From NCBI RefSeq assembly GCF_000600295.1, contig NZ_JEMG01000001.1, forward strand, positions 1,281,062 through 1,345,061: a stretch of 64,000 nt of DNA. Direction: 5' to 3'. Origin of the DNA: Hylemonella gracilis str. Niagara R. GTDB taxonomy: Bacteria; Pseudomonadota; Gammaproteobacteria; Burkholderiales; Burkholderiaceae_C. The position numbers and the translations under genes were made by a program. Numbering within the stretch: position 1 is the stretch's first letter; each line of letters begins with the position of its first letter. Below the pieces are notes generated by a model. The model worked only from the letters and a program-made list of their open reading frames with translations. It was not told the origin of the DNA and searched no databases. Below, piece by piece: positions 46,259 to 55,246 of this stretch.

Positions 46259-47473
46259 GTGCAGGTGCCCGAGCCTAGTCTGTTCGACGCGGAGGACGAC
46301 GCGCCTCTGACGGAGCGAGCCGCTTCCGCGCAGGCGACGTCGAGGCGCATTGCCCACCTGGACATGGACGCTTTCTACGCGTCCGTGGAACTGCTGCGCT
46401 ACCCGCAGCTCAAGGGCCTGCCCGTGGTCATCGGTGGTTCGCGCCGGCGCGCCGACGACGCGCTGCTGAAACAGCACGAGGGCCTGCCGCTGTCGGAGAT
46501 TCCCGTCGAGGCTTTTCCGCTGTTGAAGGACTACACGGGGCGTGGTGTCATCACCACCGCCACCTACCCGGCGCGCCAGTTTGGCGTGGGCTCGGCCATG
46601 GGGCTGATGAAGGCGGCCAAGCTCTGCCCGCAAGCCATCCTGCTGCCGGTGGACTTCGATGAATACCGCCGTTATTCACGCCGCTTCAAGGAAATCATCC
46701 GGGAGATCGCGCCTGTGATGGAAGACCGCGGGGTGGACGAGGTCTACATCGATTTCACCGAGGTGCCGGGGGGGCAGCGCGAGGGCGGGCGCGTGCTCGC
46801 GCGCCTGATTCAGAAAAGCATCGTCGAGGCCACAGGCCTCACTTGCTCCGTCGGCGTCGCGCCCAACAAGCTGCTGGCCAAGATGGCGAGCGAGTTCAAC
46901 AAGCCCAACGGCATTTCCATCGTGCAGGTGGAGGATCTTCAGGAAAAAATCTGGCCCCTGCCTTGCCGCAAGATCAATGGCATCGGACCCAAGACCGACG
47001 AGAAGCTGCAGGCCCTGGGCATCCACACGATCGGCGAATTGGCGGCGCGTCCGCGGGCTGAGCTGATTGAACGCTTCGGCAAAAGCTATGGCGCCTGGTT
47101 GCACGAGGCCGCCTGGGGGCGTGACGAGCGCCCGGTGGTGACCGAGAGCGAGCCGGTGTCCGTGAGTCGCGAAACCACGTTCGAGCGCGACCTGCACGCC
47201 GTGCGCGACAAGGCCGAGCTGGCCGCCATCTTCACCAGCCTGTGCGAGCGCGTGGCCGCCGACCTGCAGCGCAAGGGCTACGAAGGCCGCACCATCGGCG
47301 TCAAGCTGCGCTACGCGGACTTCAAGAGCGTCACGCGTGACCAGACCCTGGACTTTCACACCGCCGACCCGCGGGCCATCCGCCGCGCCGCGGGGCTGTG
47401 CCTCAAGCGCGTGGACCTGGAGCGCCGGTTTCGCCTGCTCGGCGTGCGCGTGGGAGGTTTGCGCAAAGTTTGA
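46259..47473 (+). CDS. dinB: DNA polymerase IV (Y-family)
   Basis: Low-fidelity translesion polymerase. The product is about 404 residues from a GTG start (46259; GTG at 46265 is equally possible, no ATG is in place). The catalytic acids lie in IAHLDMDAFYASVE near residue 38 and in RGVDEVYIDFTEV near 160; the helix-hairpin-helix INGIGPKTDEKLQALG is near 242; the little-finger domain is complete. Between the first beta strand (VVIGG) and GRGVITTATYPAR is an insert of about 30 residues not found in E. coli DinB. Confidence 0.92.
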   Translation: MQVPEPSLFDAEDDAPLTERAASAQATSRRIAHLDMDAFYASVELLRYPQLKGLPVVIGGSRRRADDALLKQHEGLPLSEIPVEAFPLLKDYTGRGVITTATYPARQFGVGSAMGLMKAAKLCPQAILLPVDFDEYRRYSRRFKEIIREIAPVMEDRGVDEVYIDFTEVPGGQREGGRVLARLIQKSIVEATGLTCSVGVAPNKLLAKMASEFNKPNGISIVQVEDLQEKIWPLPCRKINGIGPKTDEKLQALGIHTIGELAARPRAELIERFGKSYGAWLHEAAWGRDERPVVTESEPVSVSRETTFERDLHAVRDKAELAAIFTSLCERVAADLQRKGYEGRTIGVKLRYADFKSVTRDQTLDFHTADPRAIRRAAGLCLKRVDLERRFRLLGVRVGGLRKV

Positions 47474-47483
47474 CGTGGATCAA
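47470..47483 (+). promoter_or_regulatory. FNR/ANR-type site upstream of the chemoreceptor
   Basis: ttgacgtggatcaa matches the FNR consensus TTGAT-N4-ATCAA with a single deviation, flanked by further symmetric t and a. It lies at the very end of dinB, 147 bases upstream of the Aer-like chemoreceptor start, a workable distance for activation. Confidence 0.55.
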
Positions 47484-47629
47484 ACCCTGCTGGCGCCAAG
47501 ACCTGAAGTGGTTTTACGGCAAGGCATTTCCTCATTAGCATCGATTCCTGAGGAGAAATTTGCACATCGCCCAAGCGAAAATGTCTGAGCGATAAGCAGT
47601 CGCCGTATCAACAGCAACAAGGAGTCCGC

Positions 47630-49210
47630 GTGCGCGTCAATCTGCCCGTCATCGATCAGGAGTACGACTACCCAGCCCACTTGATGCTGGTGTCCATGAC
47701 CGACACGCGCGGCCACATCGTGCACGGCAACGCGGCTTTCTTCGAGATCAGCGGCTACGCCGCCGAGGAGCTGATCGGCCAGAACCACAACATCGTGCGC
47801 CACCCGGACATGCCCGCCGAAGGCTTTCGTGACCTCTGGCGCACCATTGGGCGCGGTCGACCCTGGACGGGGCTGGTCAAGAACCGCCGCAAGGATGGGC
47901 GTTACTACTGGGTGCGCGCCAACGTCACCCCCATCATGGAAGACGGCAAGCCCATCGGCTACCTGTCTGTGCGCACCAAACCTTCCCGCGCCGAGATCGA
48001 GGCCACGGCCGCGCTCTACCAGCGCCTCAACGAAGAGACCCAGGCCGGTCGGCCCAGCTTCTATCTGGAACACGGCCATGTACGCTGGCACGGGTTCAAG
48101 GGCCTGGTCAGTGGCTTGACGGTGGGTTGGTTCGAGCGCAGTCTGTCCCTGCGCATGGGTGCGGCCTTGCTGATGGTGGTGGCGCTGGGCATGCTGCCCT
48201 GGGGTCTCGGCACTTGGCTGGGTTGGGGACCAGGGCTCACGGGCGGGGTGCAACTGCTCGGTCTGCTGTTGGGGGTCGGCATCATGCTGGCCTGGTTCCA
48301 GAAATTCCTCGTGCATCCGATGCGGCAGGTGGAGCGCTTCGCACGTGACCTGGCGGCCTGCAACCTCAAGACCGAGCTGGACCCGAGCCCCTACAGCGAC
48401 ATGGCGCGCACGCTGGGCAATTTGCGCCAGGTGCAGATCAACCTGCGGGCCGTGATCGGCGACGTGAACCGACAGGCCGCCAGCTTCTACACAGCTGCCA
48501 GCGAGATGGCCGACGGCAGCAAGAACCTGGCCTTGCGCGCCGAGTCTCAGGCCAGCAGCCTGGAGCAAACCGCCTCTTCGATGGAGGAAATCTCCGGCAC
48601 CATCAAGAACACCGCGCAGATCGCCTCCGAGGTGTTGGGCCACAGCGAGCGCAGCACCCAGGTCGCGACCCAGGGCGGCGCGTCCGTGCAAGAACTGAGT
48701 CAGCTGATGGGTGAAATCCAGCGCTCGGCCAGCAAGATGGGCGACATCGTCAACACCATCGAAGGCATCGCCTTTCAGACCAATCTGCTGGCGCTCAATG
48801 CCGCCGTCGAAGCCGCGCGCGCGGGCGACGCGGGCAAAGGCTTCGCCGTCGTGGCCAGCGAGGTGCGCGCCTTGGCCCAGCGCAGCGGCGCCGCCGCCAA
48901 GCAAATCCGCGACTTGATCGCCCAGTCCTCCGCCCAGATCGGCAACGGCGCGCAACGCATGCAGCATGCCAACCAGACCATCGCCGACGTGGTGGCCGCC
49001 GTGCGCGAGGTGGGCGCGCTGATCAACCAGATCAGCACCGCCGCGCACGAGCAGACCCTGGGTGTCGCGCAGGTCAACGACGCCATCAACCGCTTGGACG
49101 AACTCACGCAACAGAACGCGGCGCTGGCGGAGCAATCCGCTGCGGCGTCTGCCGATCTGAAATCCGGTGCGGACACGCTGGCGCACGCGGTGCAGGTGTT
49201 CCGGCTGTAG
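47630..49210 (+). CDS. PAS-domain methyl-accepting chemotaxis protein, Aer-like
   Basis: A 526-residue chemoreceptor. The N-terminal PAS domain (about 10-125) contains NHNIVRHPDMP and WTGLVKNRRKDGRYYWVRANVTP, hallmarks of the FAD-binding aerotaxis sensor Aer. Two membrane segments follow (about 175-200 and 205-225) without a periplasmic domain, then a HAMP linker (about 225-275) and a signalling hairpin with NLLALNAAVEAARAGDAGKGFAVVASEVR near 385-410. It starts with GTG behind a good AAGGAG. It probably senses redox or oxygen through respiration and signals to CheA. Confidence 0.92.
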   Translation: MRVNLPVIDQEYDYPAHLMLVSMTDTRGHIVHGNAAFFEISGYAAEELIGQNHNIVRHPDMPAEGFRDLWRTIGRGRPWTGLVKNRRKDGRYYWVRANVTPIMEDGKPIGYLSVRTKPSRAEIEATAALYQRLNEETQAGRPSFYLEHGHVRWHGFKGLVSGLTVGWFERSLSLRMGAALLMVVALGMLPWGLGTWLGWGPGLTGGVQLLGLLLGVGIMLAWFQKFLVHPMRQVERFARDLAACNLKTELDPSPYSDMARTLGNLRQVQINLRAVIGDVNRQAASFYTAASEMADGSKNLALRAESQASSLEQTASSMEEISGTIKNTAQIASEVLGHSERSTQVATQGGASVQELSQLMGEIQRSASKMGDIVNTIEGIAFQTNLLALNAAVEAARAGDAGKGFAVVASEVRALAQRSGAAAKQIRDLIAQSSAQIGNGAQRMQHANQTIADVVAAVREVGALINQISTAAHEQTLGVAQVNDAINRLDELTQQNAALAEQSAAASADLKSGADTLAHAVQVFRL

Positions 49211-49471
49211 GTGGAAGTGGCTGGGGGCATGGCCCCCCCGGCGCGCTGCTGTTCCTGAGTCCCTTTTCGGGCATAGACCGCGCGATGCATGCTCCAAGTC
49301 TATCGCCGACTACTGCCGCCAGACTCTTTGTCAAAGCGATGACAGTTTCAGGCTGGAAGGAGTCATACGAGCTGCGCCATGCCCAATGACCGCTCTACTC
49401 TCTTGCCCGATCCGGACCGGATCTCCTGACCACACCGCGAAATCAGTTGATAAAAACTACTTCGAGAACAC

Positions 49472-49726
49472 TCACTCGAGTCCGGCGACCAAGTCGATGT
49501 AACGCTGCATCGCCTCCTCTTGAGACAGTCCTTTGCATTCCGTCCAGGCTGTCCACTTCGTGCGCGCCATCATGTCGCCAAACCCGGGTTTTGGAGTGGC
49601 GTTATCTCCTGCCGTGCCCTGCTTGTACAGACCGTACAACTTGAGCAGCATGGGGCTGTCGGGCCGGCTCTTCAGCGCTTTTGAACGCTCGATGGCGACG
49701 GTGAATTCTTCGATCACGGTAGGCAC
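49472..49726 (-). CDS. Acyl-CoA-binding protein
   Basis: An 84-residue ACBP. The four-helix family pattern is clear: MLLKLYGLYKQGTAGDN near residue 27, KPGFGDMMARTKWTAWTECKGLSQEEAMQRYI near 46-77, including the Lys and Tyr residues that contact the CoA ligand. It starts with GTG. Bacterial ACBPs buffer long-chain acyl-CoA esters in the cytosol. It is the last gene of a leftward block behind the GST gene (15 bp gap). The 261 bp beyond it to the chemoreceptor gene hold only a weak ggggg/ccccc hairpin. Confidence 0.9.
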   Translation of the reverse strand: MPTVIEEFTVAIERSKALKSRPDSPMLLKLYGLYKQGTAGDNATPKPGFGDMMARTKWTAWTECKGLSQEEAMQRYIDLVAGLE

Positions 49727-49741
49727 AGGTCGTCTCCCGGT

Positions 49742-50362
49742 TCAGGCGAATTGATTGAACAGTTCTTCTTCGTTTTCCATGGCCGCTATGAAGGCAGGCC
49801 GCTCCAGCAGGCGGCCCCAGTAGGCGAGCAAATCGCCCTTCGGCTCCCACAGCCCGCCGCGCAGGGTGAGCATCAGCGCCCAGCCGAAGTAGGCGTCGGC
49901 GACCGAGAAGGCATTGCCGGCCAGATAAGGGGTGTGGGAAAGACGCTTGGAAACGAAGGCGAGCTTCGTTCCCAAATTGACCTTCGCCCACGCCTGTACT
50001 TCTGCCGGCACGCCTTTCGTGAAGATCGGGTAAAGGCAGTGCTTGTGTAATTCCGAAGCCACGAAGTTCAGCCATTCAAGAGTGGCCTGTCCGTTCGGGC
50101 TTGATCGCGCCGGAAGGTGACCGAATTCGGGAGCCATCTCGGCGAGCACCTGCAACACAACGCTGTTTTCGGTGAGGATGCGACCATCGTCGAAACGCAG
50201 CACCGGGACCTGGCTCTTGGTCGAGATGGTCTCAAACGCAAGGCCATCGCTTGTCTGCTTTCGCAACAGCGATACAGGCTGCATCTTGATGGGTAACGAG
50301 GCTTCGAGAATGATCACATGCCCCGCGAAAGAGCACGCCATAGGCGAGAAGAAGTAGTCCAT
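49742..50362 (-). CDS. Beta-class glutathione S-transferase
   Basis: A 206-residue GST. The thioredoxin-like domain (1-80) starts MDYFFSPMACSFAGHVI with Cys10, the catalytic Cys of Beta-class enzymes, then VPVLRFDDGRILTENSVVLQVLAE with the glutathione-binding Ser. The helical domain (about 88-200) includes the conserved FSVADAYFGWAL. It may conjugate or reduce electrophiles with glutathione. It follows the DJ-1/PfpI gene by 27 bp on the same strand. Confidence 0.9.
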   Translation of the reverse strand: MDYFFSPMACSFAGHVIILEASLPIKMQPVSLLRKQTSDGLAFETISTKSQVPVLRFDDGRILTENSVVLQVLAEMAPEFGHLPARSSPNGQATLEWLNFVASELHKHCLYPIFTKGVPAEVQAWAKVNLGTKLAFVSKRLSHTPYLAGNAFSVADAYFGWALMLTLRGGLWEPKGDLLAYWGRLLERPAFIAAMENEEELFNQFA

Positions 50363-50389
50363 GGAGTTCCCGCAGAGTGATTGCCCGGC

Positions 50390-51052
50390 TCAGGCCGGCG
50401 GGGTCAGGCTGCGAATGCGCTCGGCGCCTTCGGCTTCGAATTGCTTGACGATGGACTTGGCAAAGTCCGATGCACTGTCGGGCGTTCCGTTGCCAAAGGG
50501 AGGGTCGGGGTAATACTCGATTCCGAGTTGCAGCGTCTTGGCCAACTCCTCGCCGGCCAGCAGACCGGCCAGAAACAGTCCTGCGTCGATGCTGGCCGAG
50601 ACGCCGGCACCGGTGATGAGCTGGCCATCGCGGATGAACCGGTTTGTGCTGACATTCGCACCATAGTCGGCAACCCTGTCGCGCACCGCCCAGTTCGTGG
50701 TGACCTGCTTGCCATACAAGAGCCCAGCCGCGCCGAGCAGCTCAACGCCGTTGCAGATCCCCACCGTCCATTTGGCACTGACGGCCAGTCGCCGGATGGT
50801 GTCGAGTACATCCTGGTCGCTCATAGCAGGAATGACACCCGGGCCACCAGGTACGTACAGGATGTCGGTGCTGTCGATGTCGGCGAAGCTTCTGTACGCT
50901 GTCAACGCCAGGCGTCTTGTATCGGCCCAAACGGGGCCGCATTGCAAAGCTGCAAATTCTGTTTCTACCCCAGGTATGTTGGCCAAGACTTCGTAGCCGC
51001 CAACAATGTCCAGCGCAGTGAATCCATCAAAAAGAACAATCGTCAATCGCAT
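50390..51052 (-). CDS. DJ-1/PfpI superfamily protein
   Basis: A 220-residue class I glutamine amidotransferase-like protein. It begins LTIVLFDGFTALDIVGGYEVL, then YVPGGPGVIPAM near residue 67, and the nucleophile elbow WTVGICNGVELLGAAGLLYG with the reactive Cys near 99. The pattern is closest to isonitrile-hydratase (InhA)-like and regulator-domain DJ-1 members. It is divergent from an AraC regulator that carries a DJ-1-like domain itself, and is followed by GST and ACBP genes, suggesting a small stress or detoxification unit. Confidence 0.87.
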   Translation of the reverse strand: MRLTIVLFDGFTALDIVGGYEVLANIPGVETEFAALQCGPVWADTRRLALTAYRSFADIDSTDILYVPGGPGVIPAMSDQDVLDTIRRLAVSAKWTVGICNGVELLGAAGLLYGKQVTTNWAVRDRVADYGANVSTNRFIRDGQLITGAGVSASIDAGLFLAGLLAGEELAKTLQLGIEYYPDPPFGNGTPDSASDFAKSIVKQFEAEGAERIRSLTPPA

Positions 51053-51165
51053 AACAAGGCCTTTGCTCAGTGGTTGAGTGAGGCTTCATCTTGTTCGTTC
51101 CCAGCGTGATCAGCCAGTGTCGTTTCAGACTATATTTTGTGCATTTAAGACATTCGGACAAATAA

Positions 51166-52170
51166 ATGATCAAGGAGATCGCCATCCTCGTCTACCCGGG
51201 CTGCATGGGCATGGAAGTGTTTGCCTTGACGGACCTGGTGCTCATGGCCAATCACCTGGCCAAGAACATGCACCCGGGAAAATTCTCTGCGCTGCGGGTC
51301 AAGCTCGTCACACTCCGGCCAAACCCTGTGGCCATCGCAGGCGGGTTCAAGGTGGCGGCGCAGCGCCTGCGGGGCAAGCCGGATCTGATCGTGGTTCCCG
51401 GTTTGGAGGTCTCCCGGTTCGGTGAGTGGGACGAGCGCTTTGCTCGGCTAGGCCAGGAACTGAAGGCAATTCGCCGCTTCCATGGGCAAGGCACAGAGCT
51501 GGCCTCGGTCTGCATCGGCAGCTTCGTCCTGGCGGAGGCGGGCGTACTCCAGGGTCGACGCGCCGCCACCGCCTGGCCCTTTGTGAGTGAGTTCCAAGAC
51601 AGGTATCCCGACGTACAGATTGAGAAGGATGCTGTGATCCTGTCAGACGGTGGTGTCACGACCACCGGAGCTGTGAGCAGCGTGATGGATCTGGGCCTGC
51701 ACCTGATCCGTGAGAGCATGGGCTCCGCTGTGGCCCGCGCGGTGAGCAAGCTGGCGCTGATCGATGGGGGGCGCGTCAGTCAGCGGGCCTACGTTGACAC
51801 GGCGTTGATTCCACAGAACCGCGCGCCGTTTTCAACGCAGGTCAATCGGTGGCTGGCACAACGCCTCAGTGAAACGTACAACCTCTGCGCTCTGGCCGAC
51901 GCCTTCAACGTCACTTCACGTACGGTACTTCGACGTTACCGCCAGGAAACCTGCATGACACCTCTTCAGTGGCTGCAGAAGGCCCGTATCGAAAAGGCCA
52001 AGCACTTGCTGGAACTCAGCTCCATGTCCGTCGCTGAAGTCGTGGTTGCCGTTGGCTACCACGACCTGGCGACATTCTCCAGGTTGTTTGCGCGCGAGAC
52101 GGGTCAAACGCCGGGGCACTACAAACGGTTGTTCCAGGGAAAACGGGTTGCGACGTTTCCCCGTGGGTGA
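51166..52170 (+). CDS. GlxA-type AraC family regulator with DJ-1-like domain
   Basis: A 334-residue regulator. The N-terminal DJ-1/PfpI domain (about 3-190) has the VCIGSFVLAEAGVLQGRRAATAW elbow near residue 115 with an intact Cys. The C-terminal AraC/XylS domain (about 225-325) has two HTH motifs, including LADAFNVTSRTVLRRYRQETCMTP and VAEVVVAVGYHDLATFSRLFARETGQTP. It is divergent from the DJ-1/PfpI-GST-ACBP operon across 113 bp and probably controls it. The intergenic part is AT-richer than average. Confidence 0.9.
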   Translation: MIKEIAILVYPGCMGMEVFALTDLVLMANHLAKNMHPGKFSALRVKLVTLRPNPVAIAGGFKVAAQRLRGKPDLIVVPGLEVSRFGEWDERFARLGQELKAIRRFHGQGTELASVCIGSFVLAEAGVLQGRRAATAWPFVSEFQDRYPDVQIEKDAVILSDGGVTTTGAVSSVMDLGLHLIRESMGSAVARAVSKLALIDGGRVSQRAYVDTALIPQNRAPFSTQVNRWLAQRLSETYNLCALADAFNVTSRTVLRRYRQETCMTPLQWLQKARIEKAKHLLELSSMSVAEVVVAVGYHDLATFSRLFARETGQTPGHYKRLFQGKRVATFPRG

Positions 52171-52392
52171 GGCATCTACGCATCGGCATTTGAGCAGGTT
52201 GACGTGTCTTAACACGAAGTTGACAAACTGAACAGCCGCTTCGTGGGAACAGGGTAAGCATACCTGACCTCGCCCTACGGCAGCAACCGCTGCCAAGCAG
52301 CCCCTAGGATCTAGTCGGCCGCGCTGTCGGAGTGCTTTCGACTTGGATCGCAAGCAATCGCTTCCCGGGGCAGCGCCTCTCGCGCCCCCCCG

Positions 52393-53541
52393 TCACCACT
52401 CCGCAAAGCTGCCGTCCGTGTGCCGCCAGATCGGATTGCGCCAGCGGTGGCCGACTGCGGCGCGCTCCTTCACATAGTCCTCATTGATCTCGATGCCCAA
52501 GCCCGGGCCTTGCGGGATGGTCACCATGCCGTTCTCGTAGGCGAAGGCCTCGCGGTTGACCACGTAGTCGAGCAGGTCGTTGCTCGCGTTGTAGTGGATG
52601 CCCAGGCTCTGTTCCTGGATGAAAGCGTTGTAGCACCCGGCGTCGAGTTGCAAGCAGGTGGCCAGCGCGATGGGGCCCAGCGGGCAATGCAGGGCCAGGG
52701 CCACGTCGTAGGCCTCGGCCATCATGGCGATCTTGCGGGTCTCGGTGATGCCGCCTGCGTGCGACGGGTCGGGTTGGATGATGTCGACGTAACCTTCCGA
52801 CAGGATGCGCTTGAAATCCCAGCGCGAATACAGGCGCTCGCCCAGGGCGATGGGTGTGGCGCTCAGCGGCGCCAGTTCCTTCAGGGCCTCGTAATGCTCG
52901 CTGAGCACCGGCTCCTCGATGAACATCAGCTTGTAGGGCGCCAGTTCCTTGATCAGCACCTTGGCCATGGGCTTGTGCACGCGTCCGTGGAAGTCCACCC
53001 CGATGCCTACCAAGGGGCCGACCGCCTCGCGCACCGCAGCCACGTTTTCCAGGCATTTGTCGACCTTGTCGTGGCTGTCGATGTACTGCAGTTCCTCGGT
53101 GCCGTTCATCTTGACGGCGGTGAAGCCGCGTTCGACCGCGCGCAGTGCCGCCGCGGCCGTGTCGGCCGGCCGGTCCCCACCGATCCAGGAATAGACGCGG
53201 ATTTTGTCGCGCACATTGCCGCCCAGCAGCTGCGAGACGGGCACGCCCAGGTGCTTGCCCTTGATGTCCCACAACGCTTGGTCTATGCCGGCCAGCGCAC
53301 TCATGTGCAGGGCGCCGCCTCGGTAGAAACCACCGCGGTAGAGCACCGTCCAGTGGTCCTCGATGTTGCGCGGGTCCTTGCCGACGAGGTAGTCGGCCAG
53401 TTCCTCGACGACCGCGGCCACGGAATGGGCGCGGCCTTCGACCACCGGTTCGCCCCAGCCGACGATGCCCGCGTCGGTTTCGATCTTCAGAAAGCACCAG
53501 CGCGGCGGGACGATGAAAGTGCTGAGTCGGGTGATCTTCAT
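52393..53541 (-). CDS. dgoD: D-galactonate dehydratase
   Basis: Mg-dependent enolase-superfamily enzyme converting D-galactonate to 2-keto-3-deoxy-galactonate. The 382-residue length equals E. coli DgoD. Recognisable are [29 protein letters not shown] (about 68-97), the metal ligands in [16 protein letters not shown] and [12 protein letters not shown] (about 183-240), and [16 protein letters not shown] near 267. Its ATG overlaps the dgoA stop (ATGA). It is the last gene of the long sugar-acid operon. The 222 bp beyond it to the AraC gene have no clear terminator. Confidence 0.93.
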   Translation of the reverse strand: MKITRLSTFIVPPRWCFLKIETDAGIVGWGEPVVEGRAHSVAAVVEELADYLVGKDPRNIEDHWTVLYRGGFYRGGALHMSALAGIDQALWDIKGKHLGVPVSQLLGGNVRDKIRVYSWIGGDRPADTAAAALRAVERGFTAVKMNGTEELQYIDSHDKVDKCLENVAAVREAVGPLVGIGVDFHGRVHKPMAKVLIKELAPYKLMFIEEPVLSEHYEALKELAPLSATPIALGERLYSRWDFKRILSEGYVDIIQPDPSHAGGITETRKIAMMAEAYDVALALHCPLGPIALATCLQLDAGCYNAFIQEQSLGIHYNASNDLLDYVVNREAFAYENGMVTIPQGPGLGIEINEDYVKERAAVGHRWRNPIWRHTDGSFAEW

Positions 53542-54191
53542 GCTTGTATCTCGTGTTCGCCGCGTGTCTCTCGCCAGGCCGCGACGAAATCGCGGGCACG
53601 CCGCCCCACTTCCATCGCGTCGAAGCCGGGTTTGTACAGGGCCGAGCCCAGTCCAAAACCGCTGGCGCCGGCCTGCACGTAGGCGTTCAGGTGCGCGGGC
53701 GTGATGCCCCCGACCGGCAGCAGGGCCACCGGCGGGCGCAGCACGGAGCGCCAGGCTTGCAGCACCTTGGGGCTCAGTTGTTCGGCGGGAAAGAGTTTGA
53801 GCGCGTCCGCGCCCGCGGCCAGCGCGGCGTAGGCCTCTGTCAGCGTCGCCACGCCGGGGCAGCAGGCCAGGCCGGCGGCCTGGGCGGCGCGGATCACGGC
53901 GGCGTCGCTGTGCGGCATCACGATGAACTCGCCACCGGCGCGGTGGATGCGCGCGCAGTCAGCGGGGTCGATCACCGTGCCCGCGCCGATCAGGCAGTCC
54001 AGGGGCAGCCCGATGCGCAGGGCGCGGATGCTCTCCAGCGGGTCGGGCGAATTCAGCGGTACCTCGATCAGGCGCAAGCCCGCATCGTAGAGCGCCAGCC
54101 CGATACGGGCGGCTTCGACCGGACGCAGCCCGCGCAGGATGGCGATCAAGCCGCATTGGGCCAGGGCGGTGTGCAGGGCAGGGTGTTTCAT
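53538..54191 (-). CDS. dgoA: 2-dehydro-3-deoxy-6-phosphogalactonate aldolase
   Basis: Class I aldolase splitting KDPGal into pyruvate and glyceraldehyde-3-phosphate. The 217-residue protein has the catalytic Glu in [12 protein letters not shown] near residue 42, IGAGTV near 73, and the Schiff-base Lys in [13 protein letters not shown] near 134. The phosphate-site GGITPAHL near 160 is present. The LNSPDP form, rather than the KDPG-aldolase LRTP, and the neighbours dgoK and dgoD favour the galactonate enzyme over Eda. It overlaps dgoK and dgoD by 4 bp each. Confidence 0.93.
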   Translation of the reverse strand: MKHPALHTALAQCGLIAILRGLRPVEAARIGLALYDAGLRLIEVPLNSPDPLESIRALRIGLPLDCLIGAGTVIDPADCARIHRAGGEFIVMPHSDAAVIRAAQAAGLACCPGVATLTEAYAALAAGADALKLFPAEQLSPKVLQAWRSVLRPPVALLPVGGITPAHLNAYVQAGASGFGLGSALYKPGFDAMEVGRRARDFVAAWRETRGEHEIQA

Positions 54192-55240
54192 GGTGGGGTC
54201 TCGGTGGTGCTCGCTTCGATCAGTCTGGCCGCGAGAGCCAGTCGCCAGAGGCCGCGTGCCGTGGCCTGCTCCGCCAGCGTCGGCTCGGGCAGGCCGTGGA
54301 GGCGCAAGGCCAGCATGTAGCGCTGGCACAGATCAGGTTCACCGCAGAGCAGCAGGCGGGGGTGCGCACCCCGTGCGCGCAGCAAGCCCGCCAGCGCGCC
54401 GACTTCGTGGCCGATCAGCAGGCCGGAGAGGTAGTCGGCCTGGGAGGACGGAGCCAGCGCACCGGTCAGGCCCAGGGTACGGGTGCTGAAGATGGTCGAC
54501 AAGGGGCCAGCCGCGCCAGTGGGTTCAGCGGCCACGCGCACGCCACGTTCGAAGGCGGCGGGATCGGCGTCCGGTGTCGCGCTCATCGTGCGGCCCAGGA
54601 TGGTGTGCCCGCGCAGCGCTGCGTAGACCTCGCCGGTCATGAAGGTTTCGAAGTGGGTCACGCGGGCGTCTTGCACGGTCCGGCTTGGCGCCGATCCGAG
54701 GCTCACGCTCACCCATTTCGAATGCGTACCCGGCAGGCCGATCAGCAGCTCCTCGTCGGCGGAGGCTTCGTTGCCCAAGCCGTCCACCACGCCGAGGATC
54801 TGGGTCTCCTCGCCGCGCATCACATTGGGCAGGCCCTGGCGCTGGATCAACCCGGGTGCGACATGCACGGGCGCGTGGCCTGGGCGTTCGATCACGGTCA
54901 GCCGTTCGCCGATGCGCGTCAACGGCAGCGGCAGTTCCAGGTAGGCGGCTTCCTTCCAGCCCTGGGCACTGCCTACCATGCCGCAGGCGATCACGGGCAG
55001 CGTGGGATCGGCGTCCAGCCAGTCACCGCAGCTTTCCGCGAAGGCCAGTTCAAAGCCCGATGTGGGGGAGTCCGTCTTGGCGCGCGTTTCGTTGGGCTGG
55101 GGCAGGCGCATGATGCCCCAGGGGCGCTGGCGGGTTTCCAGTACCTGGCCCGTCGTGTCCATGCGGTAGGCGCGCAGGGACGTGGTGCCCCAGTCCAGTC
55201 CGATCAGACCGTTGCCGTGGGGCGCGTCGCGTGGAGCCAT
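54188..55240 (-). CDS. dgoK: 2-dehydro-3-deoxygalactonokinase
   Basis: Phosphorylates 2-keto-3-deoxy-galactonate at C6. The 350-residue protein begins with GLIGLDWGTTSLRAYRMD (ATP-phosphate loop of the sugar kinase/actin fold, residues 11-28), then ACGMVGSAQGWKEA near 86, GEETQILG near 143 and LIGLPGTHSKWV near 165, all DgoK family hallmarks. ATG at 55240 is 6 bp after the preceding gene's stop. The order dgoK-dgoA-dgoD is that of the classical DeLey-Doudoroff operon. Confidence 0.93.
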   Translation of the reverse strand: MAPRDAPHGNGLIGLDWGTTSLRAYRMDTTGQVLETRQRPWGIMRLPQPNETRAKTDSPTSGFELAFAESCGDWLDADPTLPVIACGMVGSAQGWKEAAYLELPLPLTRIGERLTVIERPGHAPVHVAPGLIQRQGLPNVMRGEETQILGVVDGLGNEASADEELLIGLPGTHSKWVSVSLGSAPSRTVQDARVTHFETFMTGEVYAALRGHTILGRTMSATPDADPAAFERGVRVAAEPTGAAGPLSTIFSTRTLGLTGALAPSSQADYLSGLLIGHEVGALAGLLRARGAHPRLLLCGEPDLCQRYMLALRLHGLPEPTLAEQATARGLWRLALAARLIEASTTETPP

Positions 55241-55246
55241 GACCGA

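Noticed and set aside
49223-49237. Terminator after the chemoreceptor gene
   Set aside because: Only a 6-bp gggggc/gccccc stem with no T-run; too weak to call.
53538-54191. Entner-Doudoroff KDPG aldolase (Eda)
   Set aside because: Active-site context and overlap with dgoK and dgoD fit the KDPGal aldolase better; no edd gene is adjacent (the IlvD/Edd protein has the pentonate dehydratase N-terminus).
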